64,000 nucleotides of DNA, taken from NCBI GenBank assembly GCA_932521025.1, contig OW051471.1, positions 496,001 through 560,000 of the forward strand. Direction: 5' to 3'. Origin of the DNA: Oscheius onirici. Lineage: Eukaryota > Nematoda > Chromadorea > Rhabditida > Rhabditidae. A program made the position numbers and the translations under genes. The notes under the pieces were generated by a model, which was not told the DNA's origin, ran no database searches, and saw only the letters and a program-made list of their open reading frames with translations. Positions 37,701 to 49,487 of the stretch are shown here, one piece after another (the stretch's first letter is position 1; every line of letters begins with the position of its first letter).

Positions 37701-39952
37701 CAATCTCCTATCGTTGCCGATCTGACCGTATTCTTCCCGTGATCAGAATCCTTTGAAAATCCGCAGCATTTCCAGATTTCCACCTCCGCTCCAATGACAA
37801 TGGGAGAGGGCAGTTCAAATGCCGGCAGCGTCCAAGGAAATGCCAGTCCGCCGTCAGAAGGAGGCAAAAATTTCGCGCCGAGAAGGAGCAGAATCTCCGA
37901 CAAGACGGTCCTGCCAATCTCGGCCGATATCCAGCGCAATAGGGAATTCTATAGGACCAATGATGTTCGTCCGCCGTACACTTACGCCAGTCTCATTCGA
38001 CAGGTAATTTTTTGTTCTTTTTAGGGGACCATTCTGTGACAAATTAATCAAACAAACTCCAAATTTCAGGCCATAATGGAATCTCCCGAATGTCAACTGA
38101 CACTAAACGAAATCTACACCTGGTTCACGGACACATTTGCCTACTTCCGACGAAATGCAGCAACTTGGAAGGTTAGTGACCGGAAAAACTGTGGGTATGG
38201 GAAGGACAAAAAATTGTTTGTTTGCACACAAGGTCGAGGACTTTTGATTGGAGTGGATATTGAGAGAGGGGACCAACGACAGTGACAGGGATAGAGAGAC
38301 AGAGAGTCAGAAGGTTAGTGAGTCAGTAAGTGGGACAGTCAGAGAGACGGAGAGAGACAGAGGGACAGAGTGTCAGAGAGTGAGAGAGTCAAAGAGTCAG
38401 AGAGTATGAGTGGGAGTGAGACAGACTCTCAGAGTGTCACAGAGTGAGAGAGTCTGAGAGTCAAAGAGTCAGAGAGACCCCTACTGATCTCTGAAAAACT
38501 ACAGTACACCCTATCCCTCTGAACCACTGTTTACTTCCGCTAGTGTCTCTCGAGGCGAGACTGTTTCTTTATTGTTCCCCTTATATTTTTCCCAAAGTGC
38601 GCCCTCTTTTCTTCCTGGTTTTATCGTCCCTCTCCCAGCGAGTGTAAACAGAGTAGACAGTCTTATGTTGGTCTCGTGTTGCTCAACAGATTTATGATCA
38701 GAGAGGGGGAACAAACAGACACGTGAGGGCTGAAACGGTCTCTCTGTTGACAACAGCTGGCAGCATAGAAAAAAGAGAGGGACTATATCTAAAGTTTTTA
38801 GTTTCATTTTTATCAGGGTCACGGTAGTTGTTAAAGTACGCGACTGCGTCCAAAAATAAGACTTTTTCAGAATGCGGTGCGACACAACTTGTCGCTGCAC
38901 AAATGCTTTCAACGCGTCGAACAAAATGTGAAAGGAGCCGTCTGGACGGTGGATGACAGTGAATTTTACCGACGACGACCACAAAGAAGTGCAGCAACGA
39001 GAAGTCAACCGAACACCCCGATTCCTGAGGATATAAAGCCAAATGCTGTGAGTTTTGGGGGGGGGGGGGGAAGCCAGATGAGAAACTTGATACGAGCTTG
39101 TCTTCGGCAAAAGTAGAAGGAATGGGGAAACTCAATGAATGTGAAATTGTGAGAAATTTCCAAAAGATGACACCAAGACGTCAGAGGAAGCGTTTGTTCA
39201 AACAATTACTCTACTATATACAAACTTGGAAGCATTATTAAATTCCAGAAATATGAAAATTTGAAAATAAAAAAAAATAAGTCTAGAAATTTTCCAAAAA
39301 CTCAAAAAAGATCGAAATTTTCAGCTCACCCTGACCCAACGTCTCCTAGACCACACAGCCGTAATGAGCATGGTGGAGGGCTGCAGCAAACAAGAACCCG
39401 TTCATGAAGGACTCCAAATTCCCGGCGGCTTAGAAGGCGTTCTCAGTTTTCTCGGTAAGTTTAGACTAGCCTTACGGTTAGACGTAGACGTAGAGTAGTG
39501 ATAGATAGCCTTTTCTATTAAGGGATTGCAGCCAGTCAGGGACACGACCCGAACAATCCGCTAGCTTTACTGTCGGCGGCAGCAGCCGCCTCCGAACAGT
39601 CATCGGCAAGAGGAACACCGCTCAGTCTGAGAGGAGAGCCAAAAGTCGAAGTGGAGAATGTGGGAGCTGGTCCGTTTAGCGGACTAGGTGGGTAAGCGAT
39701 AGACTTATTAGATAAAATAGCCTAGAGCAAATTTGAGATCTTTTGGAATCTGGAAGGATACAGTAGGCCTACTGTCCCTCTGTCTCTCTCTGTCTGTCTC
39801 TCTGTCCCTCTGTCAACTTTCTGATCGAAAATTCTTTAAAAACAAATTCCATTGTCACACAATACAAAACCCACAGTTTTTCAGAATCTCGTGCTGATCC
39901 CCCTGCCGCCACACCTCCAGCCACATCCAGTTCGTACGAGGGCACATCATGA
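7780..39952 (+). CDS. FoxP-family forkhead transcription factor (fkh-7 orthologue)
   Basis: Twelve exons join in frame: 7780-7791, 22483-22614, 30727-30888, 31438-31565, 33062-33206, 33253-33387, 37776-38003, 38070-38171, 38871-39047, 39325-39454, 39523-39687 and 39885-39952 (527 aa, nuclear). The FoxP domain order is complete. A C2H2 zinc finger (LCAWPGC, C117/C122/H135/H140) is followed by a leucine zipper at about 155-180 ([19 protein letters not shown]). The forkhead domain spans about 301-380 ([49 protein letters not shown]). Compared with human FOXP2 (RVENVKG) there is one extra residue in RVEQNVKG. The tail is alanine- and proline-rich. The last intron uses GTGGGT, because the GTAAGC donor four bases on would cause early termination. 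Further small exons could be hidden in the long introns. An alternative first exon lies at 10819. FoxP proteins dimerise through the zipper and bind RYAAAYA sites. Confidence 0.92.
8997..9090 (-). mobile_element. Helitron 3' end (truncated)
   Basis: On the minus strand the hairpin AGCCGTCGTAGACGGCT runs into CTGG and then T, identical to the end of the copy at 41778-41971. No matching 5' terminus was found upstream. The internal limit near 9090 is approximate. Confidence 0.5.
9423..10486. mobile_element. hAT-like non-autonomous element with subterminal repeats and 8-bp duplication
   Basis: Both flanks carry CTCTGATT (9415-9422 and 10487-10494), an 8-bp target duplication. The ends are imperfect inverted repeats of about 47 bp, each with a shared AAAGGTCCCCC block. 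Both subterminal zones are built of degenerate units of about 30 bp around TATAGGNCCCACC, in opposite orientation, as hAT transposase binding arrays often are. The centre is T-rich and codes for nothing recognisable. The target is a CTCTGA-rich tract, so chance similarity of the flanks must be kept in mind. Confidence 0.65.
10819..10908 (+). CDS. Alternative first exon of the FoxP gene
   Basis: ATG at 10819 opens 30 codons ([20 protein letters not shown] and ten more) and ends at a strong GTAAGC donor in phase 0. That is the same phase as the 4-codon first exon at 7780, and it matches the acceptor at 22483. Using it would give a 553-residue isoform with a basic N-terminus. No acceptor precedes the ATG, which fits a separate promoter. 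The 150 bp upstream include a CT-rich tract and GC-rich sequence. Confidence 0.45.
11677..11754. repeat. Small dispersed hairpin repeat (copy 1 of 4)
   Basis: GATGTTCTGCAAAGTTGTAG pairs with CTACAACTTTGTAAAACATC across a 9-bp loop, and the outer CTTTTCAG also pairs with CTGAAAAA. Related copies lie at 40118-40190, 58553-58610 and 58899-58980. Repetition argues against a microRNA precursor. Confidence 0.7.
12611..12680. repeat. Dispersed 70-bp repeat (copy 1 of 4)
   Basis: It begins GGATTCTGGCCTGACTTTTT, contains TCTGAACCCC and GGGTCAGGAAACTG, and recurs at about 23125, 36699 and 57121, always in the same orientation. No inverted ends are present and the origin is unknown. Confidence 0.75.
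13601..13735 (+). mobile_element. LINE 3'-terminal fragment
   Basis: It is nearly identical to 4416-4563 and ends TTTTGCCTATGGCAAAATG followed by a (TATC)n-like tail. It is a 5'-truncated insertion in the first FoxP intron without coding sequence. Confidence 0.65.
15764..16226. repeat. Octanucleotide array CTGTCCCT, about 58 copies
   Basis: The 463-bp array is almost perfect, with two adjacent CATCTGTC variants near 16005 and one CCACTGTC near the end. Because 8 is not a multiple of 3, the minus strand is open in all frames as a (QRDRGTEG)n-type repeat. These frames are by-products of the array and not genes. Confidence 0.95.
17461..17922. mobile_element. TTAA-flanked foldback MITE
   Basis: The ends TTAAAGGGACAGTCTCATTA and TAATGAGACTGTCCCTTTAA are perfect 20-bp inverted repeats that include TTAA, the target used by piggyBac-type elements. 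Inner inverted blocks (TTTTTCGATTTCTACTTG and its complement) make most of the element fold back. No coding sequence is present. Relics lie at 4245-4766 and 48890-49095. Confidence 0.85.
18330..18690. repeat. CTCTGACT/CTCTGTCC-rich tract
   Basis: Irregular units of CTCTGACT, CTCTGTCC and CTCTGTCT dominate. Similar tracts occur at 9290-9420, 10490-10620, 21770-21880 and 23745-23830, all with pyrimidines on the plus strand. Confidence 0.85.
21338..21558. repeat. Foldback element (arms about 95 bp)
   Basis: The outer ends ATGGTCTATTCAAAAAGAAG and CTTCTTTTTGAACAGACCAT pair almost perfectly, as does the interior through GGGATTACCGTAAGATTTTA and its inverse. GTTCAAAA...TTTTGAACAGAC ends also mark related sequences at 24330-24510 and 37550-37585. 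Confidence 0.8.
23125..23200. repeat. Dispersed 70-bp repeat (copy 2 of 4)
   Basis: GGTTCTGGCTTGACTTTTTG and GGGTCAAAATACTGATCCAG mark this copy, the most diverged of the four. It lies in the second FoxP intron. Confidence 0.7.
28806..28889. mobile_element. 84-bp GGTCCGG-rich MITE with 10-bp duplication
   Basis: GGCCAAGAAC directly precedes (28796-28805) and follows (28890-28899) the element. The ends AAGTATGGGCGCTCGGAC and GTCCAGCGCACATGCTT are imperfect inverted repeats. The interior has GGTCCGGTCC in inverted pairs. Confidence 0.7.
29955..30163. mobile_element. hAT-type MITE with 8-bp duplication
   Basis: CCTAGAGA flanks both sides (29947-29954 and 30164-30171). The ends TAGGCATGGG and CCCATGCCTA are inverted. 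The interior is shared in inverted orientation with 61160-61417. There is no coding sequence. Confidence 0.85.
34498..35094. mobile_element. Foldback MITE (arms about 190-210 bp)
   Basis: The ends TAGGTCTCGCCAAAATGACC and GGTCATTTTGGCGAGACCTA are perfectly inverted. The match continues through GAGGGGACTTGGCGCGCAAA to CTTGCCTATCAATCG. A spacer of about 190 bp separates the arms. No clear target duplication longer than TA was found and no protein is encoded. Confidence 0.85.
36699..36765. repeat. Dispersed 70-bp repeat (copy 3 of 4)
   Basis: GAATTCTGGCCTGACTTTTT and GGGTCTGAAAACTGGTCCAG identify this copy. It ends less than 20 bp from the stop codon of the nested C6-domain fragment. Confidence 0.7.
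36784..37245 (-). CDS. Nematode C6 (DUF281) domain protein, 5' end missing; nested in FoxP intron
   Basis: Exon 37027-36784 encodes the C-terminal part, with [28 protein letters not shown] and TITNVRC, and ends in a stop. This is the cysteine spacing of nematode C6 domains. An upstream exon (about 37245-37062) supplies a Thr/Pro-rich linker, then GLVCPKPC and [11 protein letters not shown]. Joining them requires a 34-nt intron (37061-37028) that contains a CTAAC branch-like motif. The frame is closed by a stop at the 5' side and no signal peptide was found. The gene is either truncated or has more exons further upstream. C6 proteins are usually secreted and their function is not known. It lies antisense to the FoxP gene. 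Confidence 0.6.
38280..38480. repeat. GA-rich tract in a FoxP intron
   Basis: GAGAGACAGAGAGTCAGAG-like units fill the stretch between the two forkhead exons ending at 38171 and starting at 38871. Here purines are on the plus strand, opposite to the tracts at 9-24 kb. Confidence 0.85.
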
Positions 39953-40687
39953 TAGCTCAAAAAAATAATTCTCTACCCGGATGCAAAGCAATCTCCTCTC
40001 CAAGGAAACCAAAAGTCCTCAGCTCAGGGTCTCAGTCTCTCTCCTTTCTGTAATTATTTGAATGCTGACGCGCCAAATTCTCAGTTTTCCGGATCAAAAA
40101 TTCATTTTAGAGATTTTTCATGTTCTGAACAGTTGTAGATTTTTATCCCCTCTACAATGTTTCAGAACATGGAAAAACTGAAAAATGTCTTTTTCAACTC
40201 ATACTGTTCAGTTTTTAGAATCGCGCCACTATTCAAATAAGTACAGTAACCCTCTTCCCCCTCTACTATGTAGGCACGGGATTGTTCTCCTCTCTCTTTG
40301 AACAATTATTGTGATAGTTACTAGGTTTGTGAGGACGGTATTTGACAACAAAAAAGTCCATATTTCTCTTCCCCTATTCAGTGAAAATCAGCATCCATCA
40401 TACTCTCCCCCAAAACCCCAATTCCATGCTGATCTCAATCGGGTATCCGTTTCTCACACCCAAAAGTTTACTGTTGTTGAAAGAAAGCCTTGTTTCCCTC
40501 TCATCGTCTCTGACTCCTTTTACTCTGAATTCGTGTCCTCTCTATTGAACTGTTGTTTGTCCAAGATTCTGAAGTCTATATGGTCATTTTTGTGCTCGCA
40601 ATTCATTCTGATAATAAATTATGTGGAATGTTTGTGGAAAGGAGAATAAAGGCAGTGGGACAGAGAGACAGTGAGACGGAGGGACAG
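39953..40687 (+). other. FoxP 3' UTR and downstream spacer
   Basis: A canonical AATAAA lies at 40613-40618, about 660 bp after the stop. The stretch includes one dispersed hairpin repeat at 40118-40190. No other feature is supported. Confidence 0.5.
40118..40190. repeat. Small dispersed hairpin repeat (copy 2 of 4)
   Basis: CATGTTCTGAACAGTTGTAG pairs imperfectly with CTACAATGTTTCAGAACATG, with outer TTTTTC/GAAAAA pairing. It lies in the likely FoxP 3' UTR. Confidence 0.65.
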
Positions 40688-41001
40688 GAAATTTCAACAC
40701 TGATCTGGGTCGAACCGATTGCCAAAGCCAGAATGAAGACACGCACAAGGAACTTTGCAATATCTTGGAGGAAAATCAAGGTCTGAACGAAACGAATGAG
40801 AAGCTGGTAAACGAGAAAGAAGAGATGGCCGTCAGAGTCGCAATAGTGGAGGCTGATAATACCCGTCTACAGGCCGAAAATGACGCTCTGAATGTGGCCA
40901 CCAGACAGGTGTTCGGACGTCTAACCGACAACCTTGAAGTGACCCCGTTCGGAGGACAGTATCGAAGTACCAATGTGAAGATCCGATGTGTAGTGTTATA
41001 G
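40688..41001 (+). pseudogene. Coiled-coil coding fragment of an unrecognised gene
   Basis: An open frame reads TDCQSQNEDTHKELCNILEE, continues with heptad-like KLVNEKEEMAVRVAIVEADN, and ends in a stop at 41001. Codon usage and heptads look like real protein, but there is no convincing start, only a weak acceptor at 40686-40687, and no donor. It could be the last exon of a gene disrupted by the repeats around it. I do not recognise the family. Confidence 0.35.
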
Positions 41002-41032
41002 AGAATTTGAAAGAAAAAGAAAATGATGTCCA

Positions 41033-41189
41033 TGATGGGGTATCATGGGTCAAGAAATTTTATTTCGTTCTTTGTTCATTGCGTTCACTACGAACCTGCT
41101 GCGCTATCCATAAAGTATTAATAAAAGCTATTGCGTACCGTTTCCTAGCATAAAAAACGAAATAAAATTGCTTCATGATACCCCCATCA
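41033..41189. mobile_element. 157-bp MITE
   Basis: TGATGGGGTATCATGGGTCA and its near inverse ATGATACCCCCATCA form the ends. The inner blocks AAATTTTATTTCGTT and AACGAAATAAAATT also pair. It sits just after the coiled-coil fragment and encodes nothing. Confidence 0.75.
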
Positions 41190-41367
41190 CGAACTTTTTA
41201 CCGCCCATGCCAAAAGTTTATGCGAGCAAACTGGGGTAAAAAAAAACTTTTCGTCTTTATGATGTTCTACAATCTGGTAGCTCTTGACAAGCTATTTCCA
41301 ATGCCGTCGTAAAAAATAAGCTAACTTGAACAGTCACGGAGACATAGTGCTTTCAAAACGCCCACTC

Positions 41368-41728
41368 AGACCCAAACGATCTATCCACGCGGCACTAGGA
41401 TGACTGACTAAAAATGGACCGACTGGGTACAACTTAAACTTTTGAACCATAAAACCATACCGGCTGGTGTTGTGCACTAGAATGAGGTCTATAAAACTCT
41501 ATGGAAGAAGGGTATTAAGAAGCCAGGGGTTTGCTATTTGACGGAGTTATGGTCAAATTACATGAAAAAATGCCAAAACTTCTATAAGTAAATAGACCCC
41601 CAAAACCAGATGGTTAATCAAATTGGCTGATACTTCGGGGTAATATCGGCCTTTCATATGTCTACTTTGAGCCAGAAAATCAGACCCGAGCAATGTATCT
41701 ACGCAGCGCTAGGATGACTAACTAATTA
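41368..41728. repeat. Pair of 45-bp direct repeats
   Basis: CAGACCCAAACGATCTATCC at 41369 and CAGACCCGAGCAATGTATCT at 41682 each lead into CACTAGGATGACT or GCTAGGATGACT, followed by an ACTAA sequence. They are about 313 bp apart. The intervening sequence has no recognised content. Confidence 0.6.
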
Positions 41729-41777
41729 GTGTACACCCCTGTACCTACGTCCTCCGGATTCGTTCTTTATTTCCGAA

Positions 41778-41971
41778 CCAGCCGTCTACGACGGCTTTCA
41801 CCGCCCTTGCGCGCGCACGTCAAATTCTGTCCACTCTTTGTCACTCCAAGTTCAAAAGTGACCCTAATCCTGACAATTTCTGACTTGTCGCGACGAAACT
41901 CGTGGCCATGGACAAACAAAGAAACACGTGGAGTCCACGACAGACACCATTGCGTTTTAGTAGTAGAGAGA
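41778..41971 (-). mobile_element. Complete 194-bp non-autonomous Helitron
   Basis: Read on the minus strand it starts TCTCTCTACTACTAAAACGC after an A. It ends with the perfect 7-bp-stem hairpin AGCCGTCGTAGACGGCT merging into CTGG before a T. These are the 5' TC, 3' CTRR and A/T insertion features of Helitrons. It is the best-preserved copy of the family in this window. Confidence 0.75.
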
Positions 41972-42249
41972 TGAAACGTCATCCTGTCAAACTCGAAACA
42001 TAGTTTTTATCGTAAGGAGCGAGATAATAATCAGAGAGAGAGAGAGAGAGATCTTGGACAAATAACAGTTCAATAGAGAGAAACACGAGTTCAGAGTAAA
42101 AGGAGTCAGAGACGATGAGAGGGAAACAAACAAGGCTTTCTTTCAGCAACAGTAAACTTTAGGGTGTGAGAGACGGAGTTCATTTCAAGCGGTTTTGCGT
42201 CCGTAGTGATCTTATTTATGAATAAGAGTAATTATGCCGTACCCTGTAC

Positions 42250-43160
42250 TTGCAATTTTCGATTTCAACAATTAATGTTGCATGTACCACACAAGTACCC
42301 ATTTCATTCAGCTCCATGTTTATGTTTTCCTGCTGCTGGAGCGCTTCTATATGTTCGGCAATTGTACTCCTCATAGACTCGGCTTCTGTACCAGCTCTTC
42401 TCCTCGATGTGTTGCCTCAATTTCCGAATTTCATTCAGGAAATCTGCCAGTTCTTCCTGATGCCTGATTGTCCTCGAATTCTCCATCATTCATCCATAAG
42501 AGCCACAGCGCCAGCACAAAACTTGCAGCCAGCGCAATCGTCAGAATATCTGAAAATAAAGAATGAAATGTGATCCCATCGTCATCGATTTCATTCTTCT
42601 CTCGTGACACTAAAGGGAGCTTCAATGCGGTGTTTAGATTCTGACAAAACGGCATAAGTAGGTGATACGTCGAAAGGTTGCCAAAGGTACGGACGACGGA
42701 AGAGTCTGCCGCCTAGCCTCCTGTAGAGCTCCTGTAGAGCGAAAATTGAATTCCAACCACCCAGAAGCGAGACGCAGCAGAAACTTTTACCGGTATCCGA
42801 TATCCAGTTGAAAAATTATTATCTGAACATCCCTGCTTTGGATCATAGTGAACCAGAAAAAATGTCAACAATTTGTATCCGACCTCACAAATGCAATTTT
42901 CGATTACAGAATTTTCTGTTGCATGTATCACACAAGTACCGGCGCAAGCTGCTTACGCATTCTTGTTGCCCTGGTTTGGCAGGGAAATGAAAATGACGGA
43001 ATGCTTTCGGACATTCGGATACCCCTAGAACATGTTTCGGAAGCTCATAACCTGTCTCAACTTCGAGACCTCATCCAGTCGAGATCACTAACTCGAATTC
43101 TAGCCACAGACTGCCAGTCGATCACCAAACTGACATATCTAATTATAAAAGGTTGACATT
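42250..43160. pseudogene. Duplicated coding-like segments of an unrecognised family
   Basis: A segment near 42253-42310 recurs near 42894-42950 (shared TTGCATGTA and CACACAAGTACC). On the minus strand these read GTCVVHATLIVEIENC and GTCVIHATENSVIENC. Adjacent minus-strand sequence reads as a hydrophobic helix (ILTIALAASFVLALWLLWMN) and a coiled-coil stretch (EELADFLNEIRKLRQHIEEK), but these lie in different frames. On the plus strand EHVSEAHNLSQLRDLIQS lies at about 43036-43090. I see no single intact gene. Decayed tandem copies are the simplest reading. Confidence 0.4.
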
Positions 43161-43242
43161 TTCTGCATAATTCGGACCCCTTTGAAGTATCCAATTTCAT
43201 GTTTGAGCAGATCTGTATCCTTCAGAGCAAATTTCCTTTTGG

Positions 43243-43536
43243 ATGGAAAAGATCAATAAACTCGGCCAACAGATCCAGTTGATTCGGGTCGATGAGGTTA
43301 ACGCTCAGTCCGATGCTCGTCCATTGGAACTGGTACCACTTTCGCTTCTTTTTACCGTCTTTACCCTCAGCTTCGTCTTTTTCTCACAGGTCCAGGATCG
43401 AGCCGTGTCTACTTTATGGACTCATTTGCTCACTTGGCTCTTTCATCGGTAGGACTGGGCCTGATTCGGTAGGAGCGCTTTTGGCAGGACCAGTGGCTTC
43501 TTTCTTGTCCGTGACAACATTTTGAGTAGTGTCTAT
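43243..43536 (+). pseudogene. Short coding-like frame with a hydrophobic stretch
   Basis: MEKINKLGQQIQLIRVDEVN at 43243 leads into a hydrophobic run (LLFTVFTLSFVFF). Another frame further on reads LLYGLICSLGSFIG. No splice sites join these convincingly. They may be remnants of the same membrane-plus-coiled-coil family as the 42-kb segments. Confidence 0.25.
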
Positions 43537-44002
43537 CTGCTGGTCGGTAGCTAGTTGGGTGGAGCATTTGCTGGAGGGCTGGAAGAAGGAAAGAGGGAGA
43601 GAAATAGAAACAGAGAGCCGAAGAGACAGAAAAACGGAGAGACAGAGGACAGTTTGGCTTGACCATCTCCTTCTTCTTTGCGGTTAGAGCGGGAAGTTCG
43701 AGGCAGACGACTTATGACATCTTCCTGGTAGTTTTCAGCTGACGTCCTTCGGCTACCTCCTGGACTCGAATTGACTATTTTTTGTTGGAGTAATGCTCAA
43801 GTTTCAAGTTTTTTTATTGATTTTGGAGAGTAATAAAAAGTTATCTGTAGAATCTAACAAACTAAATAAAAAAGTTTCTTAATTGCTAAAACTGTAACAA
43901 CAAGTTTTATATTTTTGTGAGTTTCGCAACAGGAAAAAAACGTCTCAAGGAGTGGAGTAGAAACTCCGACACGGAGGAGAGAGACTCACACTCAATCTGC
44001 AG

Positions 44003-44239
44003 TACCGTAATGAAGACTCGCTGCTCATCAACTTAGGGATCGACGTTTTCCCATCCCTCAACCAGGCTGCCCACCACAACGCTGCATTCATGCAAGTCCC
44101 TTCGCAATCGCGCAAAAAGAAATTTGTGATTCCTCTGATTGGTGCAGACTACTTCAAAAGGACTGCGAAGAAGATGTCGCTTCTGGACGAACTGCCCTTC
44201 AAGGCCCAGAAGTCTTTCCACTTGTACGTGAAACTTTAA
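44003..44239 (+). pseudogene. Coding-like exon of an unrecognised family
   Basis: After a CTGCAG acceptor, 78 codons run to a stop. Parts read DSLLINLGIDVFPSLNQ and KKKFVIPLIGADYFKR, then MSLLDELPFKAQKSFHLYVK. A related piece, KKEYVIPLIGAEYYKR, lies about 1.1 kb downstream. No start codon or upstream exon could be assigned and the family is not known to me. Confidence 0.4.
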
Positions 44240-45139
44240 GTTGACTTTTGTTTCATCTGAATCATATGAGTAGAGACTATGGGCTTTTTTTTTCAGTATG
44301 TAGACATTTGGTTGCGATAAAGAGGTAGACCTAGAGTACTAGGACTGCCCAACTGTGTCAACGTTTTGGACGAAGTTTCCAGTACTTTTGAAGTATAAAG
44401 CGAAACGAATGAAAAAAAAACTACTATTCTGGTTTTTAGCCGTTTTTAGGGTTAAAACCAGTACCCTACAACAGTTTACGCAGCCTCCGTATTTTGGTGG
44501 CAGACAATTAGTGATCTGCTCTTTTACCGTCTAAATTCCCGCAGACCCGATCCCCTCACAATCAGAACAATCTCGTTCTGTGAAAGATTATTTTTATGTT
44601 TTTTAGCGATGATCATATATCCATTTTAAATTGCTCCCAGGTCATCTGCTGTTGTCCATTTGGGCTATCTTCTTTGCCCATTCCCATTTTCTCATGACCC
44701 ATTTCTTCTTAATACTCGGCAGCTTCACCGTTCCTTCTAGTCATTCATTGGTCGTATGTTCCAGCAGACTAGTTCCAACCGTTTCTCGCATCGTTCGCCG
44801 CTGTGAAAGATTAACATGACAAAACTTGGCATTTTCCGTTAGTCTTGACAAGTGTGCGGACACCACTACTGACGGACGGACACCTTTAGTAAAGAAAGAT
44901 TGTGAAAAATGACTTTTAAAAAAATTTCAGGCCGTTCCCAACCCTGGGAACGGGAAAAGAAGAGACCGGTAAACTGAGGATGGTTTAGACAGAATCCCGT
45001 CAAACGCATTAAAATGTATATGTTTTCTTTTGAAAAATGCGAATAAAACAACAATTTCCACTGTCCCCAACACATTTTAGGCAATGAAAACTCATCAACA
45101 TTGTATAAACCCGAGCTTGGAGTATGAAAAAGGAGAAAA

Positions 45140-45400
45140 AAGGAGTATGTCATTCCACTGATTGGAGCTGAATACTACAAAAGACTGCCAAGATGATCGA
45201 CTTCCAAGAAGAGCTGACTATCAATGGCGAAGATGTGCAGATCGAGCGTGGACAAGTCCTGTCTGCCAAGATGGTCGACATCCGAAAAATGGCTACCAGT
45301 CGTGGAGAGGTTCTCGTCGAACACGGAGAACTCAAGTCGCTGCTTCTGGATGCCAATGGTCAACTGAATGTGTGTATGCATCTAAAACAGATAACTGATA
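45140..45400 (+). pseudogene. Second, frame-disrupted copy of the same family
   Basis: KKEYVIPLIGAEYYKR at about 45142-45188 aligns with the exon at 44003-44239. The continuation (MIDFQEELTINGEDVQIERG, then VDIRKMATSRGEVLVEHGEL) lies in a neighbouring frame from 45193. Either a small intron or a frameshift separates them, and relative to the first copy a frameshift is the simpler explanation. The frame reaches a possible donor near 45373. Confidence 0.35.
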
Positions 45401-45981
45401 CGCGTAACATTTTTTTATTTGTATATCACGTGTTGCAGGTAACTAATCTAAGTTTATAGAGATGATCTGGATCTGTGAAAAAGTGGATTCTTTGAAGAAG
45501 AAGAGATTTGTCTTTACCCTAATTTTTACTGAATTCAATCGGACAAAAAGAGAACAATAACTTGTCTGAACTGCGCAACCTGACAAAAAGAGAACAATAT
45601 TTCCTACAAAAGTCAAATCCTCGTCTTTTCTCATAGGATCACTCTTTTATTGGCAGCTCCAGAAAACTTGATTACAAGATCGAAGAGAAGAAGCCAACAA
45701 GTTTGACCCACATTCCAAAATGACCTAGCGAACAATGTTTAACGTTCAGCGACACTGCACGTTTTTTTAGAGGCAAGAAACTGTTATGGGTTTGGCTCTT
45801 AGACTGTTTTGTAGGCTGTTTTGGAAGAATTTTGTGTCCAGGTAAAATACTGTTACGGGATTTCAGTTACAGAAATTTTTAAAACTCACTCTCAGGCTGC
45901 CTAAATGAGATAAACAGTCCTCGTAACATATTTTATTTGTAGGTCACGTGTTGCAGGTTACTAACCTAAGTTTATATAGAG

Positions 45982-46155
45982 CATAAACAGAGAGTAACCT
46001 TCGAAACCTCTTACTTGGGTATTGAATCGAGTGGGAAAATAGACAGGGGACATAGGACCTTTCAGGACTTCGCTCTTCTCGATCCGGACGACAACTTTAC
46101 AACAAAAATAGTCTGTAAAGTTCTGTCAACGATACTCCTCGCTCACAGTTCTTAA
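45982..46155 (+). pseudogene. Open coding-like fragment, unrecognised
   Basis: A 57-codon frame reads QRVTFETSYLGIESSGK, then RTFQDFALLDPDDNFTTK, before a stop. It looks protein-like but lacks a start. The 60 bp just before it (CACGTGTTGCAGGT) repeat sequence at about 45427-45465, so it belongs to a locally duplicated region. Confidence 0.3.
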
Positions 46156-46606
46156 AAAAGATGGGGGATTTTGGTCCTCTAAAAAGTCAAGAATCACTAC
46201 GCTCAGTTCGTCTGTTCACGCTGAAAGGGAGGCTTCCTGTCGACGATCGCTTCTGTTCCTGTTGGGTCATCTTTTCCTGTCTCTTCCCTTTTTGGACCCA
46301 TATAGGCTGGATTCTAGTAAAAACCAAAGTCCGTTTTCCTTCAATTTCAGAGAAAAAAAAAAAAGAAATTCAAAATGTTTCACAAGCACGATAAAGGCAG
46401 GAAGACGCCGAAATTAACATTTCATGATTCTCTGTTGCATTCCTCAAAATAAAATTTATTTTCTTCTGAAAAAAATGCCAATAAAACAAAAATTTTCACT
46501 CCCCCCAATACATTTTTAGGCAATGAAAACTCATCAAAATTTTACAAAAAAAAACCCGAGCTTGAGCAATTAAAATAAGTATTATGTAGTGTCTCTTTTT
46601 CCTGGC

Positions 46607-49487
<2,881 letters not shown>

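Larger units (their letters stand above)
33388..37775 (+). other. FoxP intron before the forkhead exons (4.4 kb)
   Basis: This intron contains a large foldback element (34498-35094), GA-rich tracts (36340-36470), a dispersed 70-bp repeat and a minus-strand C6-domain gene fragment. No further FoxP exon was seen. Confidence 0.6.

Noticed and set aside
37794-38024. Independent small gene starting [12 protein letters not shown]
   Set aside because: This is the FoxP exon 37776-38003, which begins before that ATG at a TTTCCAG acceptor and continues into the forkhead domain.
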